DNA of 8,809 nt, taken from JAFLCA01 sp041907145. Lineage in GTDB: Bacteria; Bdellovibrionota_C; UBA2361; JAFLCA01. The number at the start of each line of letters is the position of its first letter. Within the stretch, counting starts at the first letter, position 1. Under the pieces are notes generated by a model. The model searched no databases and was not told the DNA's origin. It saw only the letters and a list, made by a program, of their open reading frames with translations. The stretch is from NCBI GenBank assembly GCA_041907145.1, contig JAYRHW010000007.1, positions 1 through 8,809 of the forward strand, given 5' to 3'. The translations under genes were made by a program, and so were the position numbers. Positions 1 to 6,700 of the stretch are shown in pieces.

Positions 1-512
1 ACGGAGCCGTAGTTGACGCTGAAGAGAACTGAAGCGATGTAGTTCCCAGCCGAGAGGTTGAAGGCGGTAAAGCCAAGGTCAACGTAGCGGTTGGTAAACC
101 CATTCCAGTTGAGCCCACCCCAAGCAGGAGGAGTGGTGCCAGAGAGGTTCTCGATGCTCACCCCAGTGGTGGAGTAAACATCACCCAGCAGCGGGTTGGC
201 AGCGAACGCGGAAGTGGACCTGAAGATGTTGATCCGAATCGACTGGATGTTGGTGACCCAGTTGAAGTCGGACTGCGACGACGCCATGACCCCGCAGATG
301 TTGTACACCTGAGAATCCTGCGTCAAGTTCAGCCCCCGAAACCCCGTGACACCAAAGTTACTGCCGTCGATGAACGAGTTCATCACGCGCCCCCCATTGG
401 TATACCCCGGATTAGCGGAGTAGCCGGTGGAGTCGCGGATGATGCCAGCGTTAGCCACCGCTCCTGAGGAGACGATGACAGCTGCAATGATCCAACCGAA
501 GAACTTAAACAT
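1..512 (-). CDS. Exported beta-rich protein, N-terminal part (partial at the left edge)
   Basis: The reading frame opens at the ATG whose complement is 510-512 and stays open for 170 codons to the window edge, so the C-terminus is missing. The start is supported by a purine-rich GAGGAG three bases upstream of the ATG. Residues 1-22 form a Sec signal peptide: Phe/Lys at 2-5, a hydrophobic core at about 7-19, and an A-N-A signal-peptidase I site at 20-22 before Gly23. The mature part is rich in Gly, Asn, Ser and Thr, has one Cys (residue 73) and alternating hydrophobic and polar residues, as in beta-sandwich secreted proteins. The style resembles proteins that end in a PEP-CTERM anchor, but that end lies outside the window and cannot be checked. 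I do not recognise the family. It is transcribed away from the hairpin-rich region at 513-1019, which would form its 5' leader or upstream region. Confidence 0.8.
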   Translation of the reverse strand, partial: MFKFFGWIIAAVIVSSGAVANAGIIRDSTGYSANPGYTNGGRVMNSFIDGSNFGVTGFRGLNLTQDSQVYNICGVMASSQSDFNWVTNIQSIRINIFRSTSAFAANPLLGDVYSTTGVSIENLSGTTPPAWGGLNWNGFTNRYVDLGFTAFNLSAGNYIASVLFSVNYGS

Positions 513-581
513 AAACTCCTCGCTTTCTGTCGATGAGAGTGGAAACCTCTAGGGCTTCCTTGCCTTGGTTTGAATTGCGCG

Positions 582-600
582 AGTCCCTACGTTGGGGACT
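582..600. repeat. Short inverted repeat AGTCCC/GGGACT
   Basis: Arms AGTCCC (582-587) and GGGACT (595-600) are perfect complements around a 7-base loop. It lies about 70 bases upstream of the exported-protein start. On the minus strand it is not followed by a T-run, so it is not a standard terminator. Confidence 0.45.
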
Positions 601-615
601 TTCCTAGCGCGACCA

Positions 616-630
616 CTCGAAACGTTCGAG
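616..630. repeat. Inverted repeat CTCGAA/TTCGAG overlapping hairpin A
   Basis: Arms CTCGAA (616-621) and TTCGAG (625-630) pair around an ACG loop. Its last three bases (628-630) are also the first three bases of the outer stem of hairpin A, so the two structures compete for those bases in one transcript. Confidence 0.45.
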
Positions 631-670
631 GTGGAGGAAGTACCGAAGGCTTCGGCATTTCATCCACCTC
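628..670. repeat. Nested imperfect hairpin A
   Basis: The outer arms GAGGTGGA (628-635) and TCCACCTC (663-670) are perfectly complementary (8 pairs). After a G/A mismatch come five more pairs (637-641 with 657-661, one of them G-T), then an A/C mismatch, then the perfect inner stem CCGAA (643-647) with TTCGG (651-655) and a GGC loop. That is 18 paired positions out of 20. The flank on the plus-strand side is an A-run rather than a T-run, so an intrinsic terminator is unlikely in either direction. It may act as a structured 5' leader of the minus-strand exported-protein gene or be a dispersed repeat. Confidence 0.6.
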
Positions 671-717
671 AAAAATCTCGAACAGCAAGAAATCCTAAAA
701 CCTTAACTTTGTCTGGA

Positions 718-761
718 TTGGCTCTGAGTCGAAGCGGCACACCGCTCCCATGCAGAGCCAA
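718..761. repeat. Nested imperfect hairpin B
   Basis: Outer arms TTGGCTCTG (718-726) and CAGAGCCAA (753-761) give nine perfect pairs. An interrupted middle section of six bases per side contains three possible pairs (728-751, 729-750 and 731-748). The inner stem AGCGG (733-737) with CCGCT (742-746) closes a CACA loop. The geometry matches hairpin A at 628-670 although the sequence is different. There is no T-run on either side. Confidence 0.6.
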
Positions 762-806
762 ACTAATACTCTTCTTCCCGATACCGAATTGTAAGAGACC
801 CCCAAA

Positions 807-818
807 GGCAGAACTGCC
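807..818. repeat. Short palindrome GGCAG-AA-CTGCC
   Basis: A perfect five-base inverted repeat around AA, in the same non-coding stretch as the larger hairpins. The two-base loop is too tight for a good RNA hairpin, so a protein-binding palindrome is equally possible. No function can be assigned. Confidence 0.3.
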
Positions 819-850
819 GACGCAAGAAACACTACGCCATACAATCATCT

Positions 851-879
851 TTGATTTATAAGACCCTACCCTAAATCAA
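851..879 (-). promoter_or_regulatory. Possible operator/promoter: TTGATTT-N15-AAATCAA with a TATAAA box
   Basis: A perfect 7-base inverted repeat (851-857 and 873-879) is separated by 15 bases. On the minus strand a TATAAA box (complement of 855-860), a good sigma-70 -10 match, overlaps one arm. No good -35 hexamer stands at 16-18 bases. If used, it would drive the exported-protein gene with a leader of roughly 340 bases containing the hairpins at 582-818. This is a weak, position-based call. Confidence 0.22.
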
Positions 880-943
880 CATTTTAGTCATCTCCGAGCT
901 CTCCCCGTCACCCCTAACCCACTGATCTTATTGCCCCCGGGGA

Positions 944-1017
944 AATAAGGGACGATCCTATTTTTCGATAGCCGGTGACGAAAATTCGATGACAGAAAAG
1001 AGGGATCGTCCCTATTT
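944..1017. repeat. REP-like inverted pair (REPIN/BIME-like element)
   Basis: The left copy carries AGGGACGATCC (948-958) and the right copy carries GGATCGTCCCT (1003-1013), an exact 11-base inverted match flanked by similar A/T-rich tails (AAAT side left, ATTT side right). Each copy is itself a small imperfect palindrome (GGGA, three bases, TCCC or close). TTTTCG (962-967) pairs with CGAAAA (979-984) inside. Two short palindromic units in inverted orientation about 45 bases apart is the design of REP elements mobilised by RAYT (Y1) transposases. From memory, similar GGGACGATCCC-type units occur near such transposases, but no transposase is visible here. The right end stops two bases before the stop codon of the ParB-like gene. 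Confidence 0.5.
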
Positions 1018-1019
1018 GA

Positions 1020-2369
1020 TTAATCTCGGCCCCCCTGCTGAGGCAGTTCATCCAGCGAAACGGGTATTCGATAAGCATCAGTATCAATTTTGGAATGGAG
1101 TGCCGATTGAAAATAACCGCCAAGCCTATCCCGCAGTATTTTAAATATACTTCGCTGTTTCGCTTGCAACATAGACTGCAGGCGAGTGATTTGCTCATGC
1201 AAACGTGCCTTCTCCTGCCGATGCCATTCCAAGGATTCCGCATTTTCAGCCATGAGCCGCTCGAGGCGGGCCAGCTCCGGCACGAACCACGATTGAATCG
1301 TTGATTGCTGCAGTGCAACTGATTTTTGATACTCTTGAATAATATCAACCAAAGCTGTTTGAGCAATTTGATTAAGATCCATTTGATTCGGAAGAGCGGA
1401 GTCGGCAGTAACGAGACTAGGAGAAGGGCCAGAATTGAGCAGGGCCTCGGCGATGGCCATTGTTGCTTCATGGCTGCCGCTAACATAGAGGCCGCTCTTC
1501 GGCTTTAGTAATAGGGAGCGAAGCTCATTTACGAGAAGGGAAGACTGTTCCTGTGTAAATTCGTCAATAAAGTAAAGCGTAGATTCCGATCGATCAAGAG
1601 GCGTCGTTACATGATTCGAAGTGTGAACATTCCCGCACAACTCTCCGCCCTTGTGCATGTGTAGCATGACAAGATCGAACTGCTCAGCGCTCAGATTGGT
1701 CGAGTGCTTGTAAATAAGCTTTCGCCGATCGGCGAGAATGCGATCCATTTTTTCGCGCTCTTCGGCACGCATAGAGGACATGATGCCGACAACTCGGGAG
1801 GATTGCTGAACATCGCAATATGAGTAAGCCATTTGCTGAATGATATAGTCAGCAAACTGTGGTGCGCGACGTCGACAGAGTTCTTCGAAATGGAGAGAAT
1901 CGTAGGTATGTCCCTTGGATTCTGAGCGCACGACGCGTACATCCAGGCCAAAGTGGGCAGCGATACTCAAACGGTGAGCGCCATCGATTAAGGTGCAATC
2001 TCTGTCGATAGGCAGCAATATTGAGGGATCTTCTAGTTCCTCAGGGTGCTGAATCATTGCTTCGAAAGCCGCCATATAATCGGCTTGTCCGAGCTTAGGA
2101 GGATCGCTCTCGAAGAATCCATTCCAAACGGCGATATGCATCGCATAGAGGTCGTAGGTCAACGATGATTTCTTGCCCTCGAAGTAATCTCTGCAATAAC
2201 GGATCTTTATTCCTAAATCCAATCGAGCGGGAGTGAGGAGCTGAGAAGCCTTGATTCGATAAATAGGATATGTACCTTCTGCCTTAAAGTAAGAAAGTGC
2301 CAGGGGAGTTAGCACTTTTGCAAGTTGGCCGTGGGTGATTGAATCTACGGTCTCCATACTTTTATGCAT
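1020..2369 (-). CDS. ParB/sulfiredoxin-like domain protein with C-terminal coiled coil, glycan-locus type
   Basis: A 449-residue protein. Residues about 115-148 contain a ParB/Srx-like signature: a hydrophobic strand (ILLPI), then the IDGAHRLS core (128-135) and a following helix with GLDVRV, comparable to the DG(H/A)RR segment of ParB N-terminal domains. In this fold superfamily some members bind DNA/CTP, while others (the free serine kinase SerK, SbnI, sulfiredoxin) are ATP-using enzymes, so plasmid partitioning is not implied. Residues about 200-325 form a second alpha/beta region with a GELCG segment (242-246) and a SGSHEATMAIAEALLN block (297-312) that I cannot place. Residues about 365-405 are charged and heptad-like, predicting a coiled coil, followed by a basic amphipathic stretch. 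No signal peptide is visible, so it is probably cytoplasmic. It is transcribed divergently from the SGNH and glycosyltransferase genes, suggesting a role in the same glycan pathway. The first ATG has AAAGGG two bases upstream; Met5 is an alternative start. The cellular function is unknown. Confidence 0.8.
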   Translation of the reverse strand: MHKSMETVDSITHGQLAKVLTPLALSYFKAEGTYPIYRIKASQLLTPARLDLGIKIRYCRDYFEGKKSSLTYDLYAMHIAVWNGFFESDPPKLGQADYMAAFEAMIQHPEELEDPSILLPIDRDCTLIDGAHRLSIAAHFGLDVRVVRSESKGHTYDSLHFEELCRRRAPQFADYIIQQMAYSYCDVQQSSRVVGIMSSMRAEEREKMDRILADRRKLIYKHSTNLSAEQFDLVMLHMHKGGELCGNVHTSNHVTTPLDRSESTLYFIDEFTQEQSSLLVNELRSLLLKPKSGLYVSGSHEATMAIAEALLNSGPSPSLVTADSALPNQMDLNQIAQTALVDIIQEYQKSVALQQSTIQSWFVPELARLERLMAENAESLEWHRQEKARLHEQITRLQSMLQAKQRSIFKILRDRLGGYFQSALHSKIDTDAYRIPVSLDELPQQGGRD

Positions 2370-2537
2370 TGCCCTTTTCTAAGGTGCGGTCGAGCTTACA
2401 ACAATCTCAAATTGATCTATAGTGAAATGATAAGTTGGCTGTGTTTTCCGAGTAACTTAAGAGACGCTCATCCCTCATTTGACCGGCACATGAGCACGGG
2501 CAGTAGAATGTGTGTTAGTTTTGGAATTTAAAAGTGC
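2370..2537. promoter_or_regulatory. Divergent intergenic region with a weak sigma-70 candidate for the plus-strand genes
   Basis: This 168-base AT-rich gap separates divergently transcribed genes and so should hold promoters for both. The best plus-strand match I find is CTTACA (2395-2400), 17 bases, TATAGT (2418-2423), giving a leader of about 108 bases for the SGNH gene. The -35 matches four of six consensus positions. No convincing minus-strand promoter was found by eye. Confidence 0.3.
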
Positions 2538-3701
2538 ATGACTAAACGCAGTCGCATAGTGAATGCCCTCTTCGCCCTCGGCGGATTTATGTTGGCGTTC
2601 GGCAGCCTTGAGCTTTTTGCCTATTGGCAAGAAAGCCGAGCCGCGAAGCCTAGTACGGCAAGAAATTCCGTTTATTACCTTCGGCAAATTTTGTCTCCGT
2701 ATCCTGACCTGTCGGCGGATTACTTCCGCCTGGACGAAATCTGCAAGCGTCATTACTACGACTACTATCTGATTTCGTTTGATTGCCGGTCAAAGACTCT
2801 CAATACAACCGACTACTATTCCTCGCGGCGCGTGCCGGATTCCGAGGCGATCGGCAGCGTAAGGCCAATCATTTGGATTTTCGGCGGCTCAACAATGCTC
2901 AACTTGACCTCGCCCGATGAGTTGACGATCGCAAATCATATAGCAAAAACTTGGAAGGCGGCGGGAAGGCCGGTAACGGTCGTAAACTTCGGCATGGGTG
3001 CATTTTCGGCGGCCCAGGAGCGGGTGAAGTTTGAAGACATTGTTGCGCGTGTGCCGGCAAATGAGCGCCCGGATCTCGCAATATTTTACGATGGCTTCAA
3101 TGACGCCGGGGATAGTTACACTTTTGGCCCAGGTAATTTTCAAGAGGACCTAAATGCCAAAGTTCGCTTCCTTGTCGAAGGACATGGAGATTGGCTTTGG
3201 CCATTATTGCTCTCAAGTTATCTCGAGAAGTATTCGCACTTTTGGAAGGGCTATGTCGCCCCCGGCATTGCCACTACCTTCACAAAGCATGTACTAGAGG
3301 CGCGCGGGCAGACCTTCACCGATTATGCCAAAGCTGTCGGCTATTACGAGCAAAACGCAAAGTTGATTCGTGCTGCAGCGGCGCAGTTCGGCGCTCAAAC
3401 CCTCTTCGCGCTGCAGCCGATGATTTTTACTAAGGAGCCGCGTACCGCCTTTGAAGGCGAGGTCATGCGCGATGTCGTTGAGCAGAACAGGCAGCACCTG
3501 GAGTACATGCGCTCTTGGTACCGCGAGGCGCAGCGAGTCCTATCCGGCTATGAAGATTTTGTCGACCTGTCTGGCTTGTTAAGTGGCCGAGAAAGCGATG
3601 ATTTTTTTGACCACGGGCATACTGGTCCGGCTACCTCCGAACCGATTGGGCGGGCCTTGGGGGAGGTCAGTCTGAAGCGATTAAGTCCTCGTCCCCAATA
3701 G
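2538..3701 (+). CDS. Membrane-anchored SGNH/GDSL-hydrolase-like protein
   Basis: A 387-residue protein with one N-terminal hydrophobic segment (about 8-30) after a Lys/Arg start, fitting an inner-membrane anchor with the catalytic domain in the periplasm. SGNH blocks are present in order: block I as IFGGSTM (114-120) with candidate nucleophile Ser118; block II as NFGMG (150-154) with Gly152; block III as DGFND (185-189) with Asn188; and block V as D358-H-G-H361, giving the Asp-x-x-His pair. Such enzymes remove or transfer acetyl or other acyl groups on polysaccharides, or act as plain esterases; which one cannot be told. The GGST form of block I is common in membrane-bound polysaccharide-linked members. 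Start ATG 2538 lacks a strong ribosome-binding site; a GTG at 2559 and ATG at 2590 are alternatives but would shorten the anchor. It lies 70 bases upstream of the large glycosyltransferase, on the same strand, which supports a glycan-modification role. Confidence 0.8.
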   Translation: MTKRSRIVNALFALGGFMLAFGSLELFAYWQESRAAKPSTARNSVYYLRQILSPYPDLSADYFRLDEICKRHYYDYYLISFDCRSKTLNTTDYYSSRRVPDSEAIGSVRPIIWIFGGSTMLNLTSPDELTIANHIAKTWKAAGRPVTVVNFGMGAFSAAQERVKFEDIVARVPANERPDLAIFYDGFNDAGDSYTFGPGNFQEDLNAKVRFLVEGHGDWLWPLLLSSYLEKYSHFWKGYVAPGIATTFTKHVLEARGQTFTDYAKAVGYYEQNAKLIRAAAAQFGAQTLFALQPMIFTKEPRTAFEGEVMRDVVEQNRQHLEYMRSWYREAQRVLSGYEDFVDLSGLLSGRESDDFFDHGHTGPATSEPIGRALGEVSLKRLSPRPQ

Positions 3702-3727
3702 AGAAAACCATGGCGACTGTGTATACT
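3699..3727 (+). promoter_or_regulatory. Candidate sigma-70 promoter of the large fusion gene
   Basis: TAGAGA (3699-3704), a 17-base spacer, and TATACT (3722-3727). The -10 matches five of six consensus bases and the -35 four of six. Transcription would start near 3735, about 37 bases before the ATG at 3772. The -35 overlaps the stop codon of the SGNH gene. The gene may also be read through from the upstream gene, since no terminator is visible between them. Confidence 0.35.
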
Positions 3728-3771
3728 CCTGGCGCGATGGGAAATCTCTCCTGCGCAGTTCTAGAGGGCCA

Positions 3772-6700
3772 ATGACGGCTACCGTTCTAGCTCATCCAAC
3801 GGCAGCAGAATTTGTCGTGAACAAATCCTGCCCGGCTTGCTCGCACGCGGAACTCACTCCGACCTATGTTCGTGCGGATCAGATCCCAGTTCTGCGTTGT
3901 GACAATTGTGATTTTCATTTCGTCGCCCGTTACCCGCGCGACCTTAGCGTCTGGTATCAGGACGATTATTACAAAGCTTCTTCAGACAACCCAACTATCG
4001 GCTATCAGAACTATGAGGCGCTCGATCCCTTTTATCATACCTGGGCGATTTCGCTTGTGCGCATCTTCCGGGAGCAGGGAAGCTTATACGACCTCGGGTG
4101 CAGCAACGGCAGATTTTTGGAACTGGCCAAGGCAGCAGGCTTTACCAACCTAAGCGGGATCGAGTTTAACGACGACTATGCAGCACGTTGTCGGGACAAG
4201 GGATTTAAGGTTGACGCCGGAGATTTCCTTGCGGCTGAAGTTGCCGCCAACACGTTTGATATCGTTACCGCCTGGTCCGTTCTCGAACATATTCCTGATA
4301 TTCAAGCGACGCTTATCAAAGTTCGTAGGATTCTTAACCCCTGCGGACTGCTGGTATTCGAGGTGCCGATTTTAACCGGAGATCCGTCCTGTGATCGAGC
4401 GTGGCTCGAGAGCTCCCTGGAGCATGTTTCCTATTTCACCGAGCGCTCCTTGCATGTTCTGTGTACGAAGTTTTTCGGATTCTCCCCGATTGGTAGACGG
4501 GTTGATTTCACGTCATATGGATCGACCTTCGTCGGCTGCATCTCGGCCGATGCGAAAGTCATGGCGCAGCTTGCTCCTTGGGGCCAGGCGCTGCGCGAGC
4601 AGGACCTCTCTGGTGTCGTAAGTCCCAGCGCGCAGCAGCTAACTGCGCTCGCTGCCTTTACGAGCCGATATCTCAACTCTCCCGCCGGGCTATTCAAAGT
4701 CGCTGACGCCCTGCCCAAGGAGCCCAAGGAAGATATCGCCGCCTATATTTCGTCCTACTTCGTGCGTGAATTTGCCAAGGCTTGGAAGGAAAACATCGAT
4801 TACTTCGAGGCCAAGAAGTATTTCCTCGAGCGCATTTCCAATTTGGAATCCAAGAATGGGCAGCTAGCCGCCCAGGCGAATGCCCTTGAACGAATGCAGA
4901 AGGAATCCATTTCGCGGGCCACTGCCTTGGAGAAGGATAATAAGCGCTTTCCCGAACTTATTGCCTATTTGGAGGAGCAGAACAGACAGCTCGAGCAAGA
5001 CCTGCTAGCCCGCGATAGCGAGCGCAACGCGCAGCTCATGGCTCCTGTGGCGGCACAAGCAGCTCGCATCGCAAAGTGGAGGGAACGAACGCTCAACATG
5101 CGTCGGCAGCAGCTGAAGGATGCCCTCGCTCGCGCGGAGTCCGCGGAACAGCGCGCCGCCCACTTTGAAACCCAAACGCAGACATTGAGCGGACAAGTGC
5201 AGGATCTCCAGGCGCGAATTGCAGGCATGGAGGCGTTCTTCCGCGGGATTACCTCGCTGCGAATCTGGCGTATCCGCGCAATTTTGCAGGCGCAGCCGTT
5301 TAGTCCCGCGGCCTGGGCCCAAGCCGGGGTGCTTCTGTGTGAAATTGCCACTGGCGCATCGCGCAGACTCGTTCGACGTTTTCTTCGCTCATTTGGCTAC
5401 AAGGCGGATCCGCGCATTCCGTGCACGCTCAAGCCCTGGCCCAAGGATCGCCCGCTCATTAGCGTGATCATGCCGTCCTATAACTACGGGCGCTTTATGC
5501 CTGAGGCTGTTGCCTCGGTGTTGGCGCAGACCTTTCAAGACTTCGAGCTGCTCATCATCGATTGCTCGGACGATCCGGACACGATTACTTACGTACGCGG
5601 GCTGAGTCATCCCAAAGTGAGGGTGATATTCCGTGATGGTCGGCATTTACTCGGCGATAATCGAAACTTTGGCATTGAGCGTGCCCGCGGCAAGTATGTC
5701 TGCACGTTCGATCCGGACGATATCATGCGTCCTACCTATCTCGAGAAGGCGGTTTATACCCTCGAGACTGAACGCTGCGATATTGTTTCGCCTTCGTTGG
5801 AGCAGTTTGGGGAAGCGAGTGGGGTCTGGCACGTACCGCCCGTACCCGAGCTTGAGAGTCTACTCATCGGCAATCAAATTTCGGTGTTGGCACTGTTTTC
5901 GCGCGCCGCCTGGAAGAAGGCTGGCGGGTACTACGACTATGGCGTCGGTGCCAGCCACGTGCATGAAGACTGGGACTTCTGGATTCGCATGATGGGGCAT
6001 GGGGCGCGGGTGCGAAATCTTCACGAGCCGCTCATGCTGTATCGTAAGCACGGCAGCAACATGAGCGGAGATAAGAAGATCCCACCGCTCGATCAACAGC
6101 GCGAGAAGATTAGAAAGCATAACGCCGCTGTTCTGACGCCCGAGCACCTGATCCGCTCTCGCATAAAGCAGGCGCGACAGTATCGGGTGAAGAATAAGCA
6201 TGTCAACCTCTTGCGGACCCATGTGCGGCAGGGGCGCGCTGACTCGCTGGGTGGGGTTTTGTTTGCCTTGCCGTACGTGGTAGTTGGTGGAGTAGCGGGG
6301 CGGTTTTTTGAGCTTGGACGCTACTTAACGCAGCGCGGCGCTCATGTGGTAGTTGCCACCACAGAAAGTGTTGATGAACGGCAGGTAGATACCTCGCAGA
6401 CCTTCACGGAGCTGACAAGCGATATATTCCCACTGCCTGCATGTTTGACCAATACAGAGGCCTGGACCGATTTCGTGGATTATCTTATCCAGAGCCGAGA
6501 TATCAAAACGCTTGTGCTCGGGGGCTCCCGCTTCTTTTATACGGCGTTGCCGGAGCTCAAACGCCGTCATCCGAATCTGCGAGTCGTCGATCAGCAGTTC
6601 AATACTGGGTGCCACTTTGCATCGAATCGCGAATTTTCTTCGTTTATCGATCATACGGTTGCTGAGAACACTGAGGTTTATAATCTCCTGCTTCGAGAGC

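Larger units (their letters stand above)
513..1019. other. Hairpin-rich non-coding region between two minus-strand genes
   Basis: This 507-base stretch holds no convincing gene. An open frame on the plus strand at 592-861 needs a TTG start and has no ribosome-binding site, and its composition is dictated by the palindromes it crosses. The region contains at least six inverted repeats: 582-600, 616-630, 628-670, 718-761, 807-818 and the REP-like pair at about 944-1017. A CCCCGGGG palindrome lies at 935-942 and an operator-like repeat at 851-879. It is the upstream region of the exported-protein gene and the downstream region of the ParB-like gene. Confidence 0.7.

Noticed and set aside
616..761. 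Integron attC-like recombination sites, suggested by the nested imperfect hairpins
   Set aside because: The attC core GTTRRRY/RYYYAAC sequences are not found at the right places and there are no cassette-like genes between the hairpins.
592..861. An 89-codon plus-strand open frame in the hairpin-rich region
   Set aside because: It begins with TTG, has no ribosome-binding site, crosses two large palindromes, and its translation shows no domain-like pattern.
914..1486. A 190-codon minus-strand open frame
   Set aside because: It overlaps the ParB-like gene in another frame on the same strand and runs through the REP-like element; the overlapping 449-residue frame has recognisable motifs and this one does not.
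1971..2000. Plasmid or chromosome partition gene, suggested by the ParB-like core
   Set aside because: There is no ParA ATPase, no iteron or parS-like site, and the neighbours are glycan genes; the ParB fold is shared with enzymes of other functions.
2475..2753. A 92-codon minus-strand frame opposite the start of the SGNH gene
   Set aside because: Antisense to a gene with clear motifs and a membrane anchor; no ribosome-binding site and no recognisable product.
3737..3775. A 12-residue mini-frame ending in an ATGA overlap with the fusion gene's start, as in a coupling leader peptide
   Set aside because: It has no Shine-Dalgarno sequence and starts almost at the predicted transcription start; chance is the simpler explanation.
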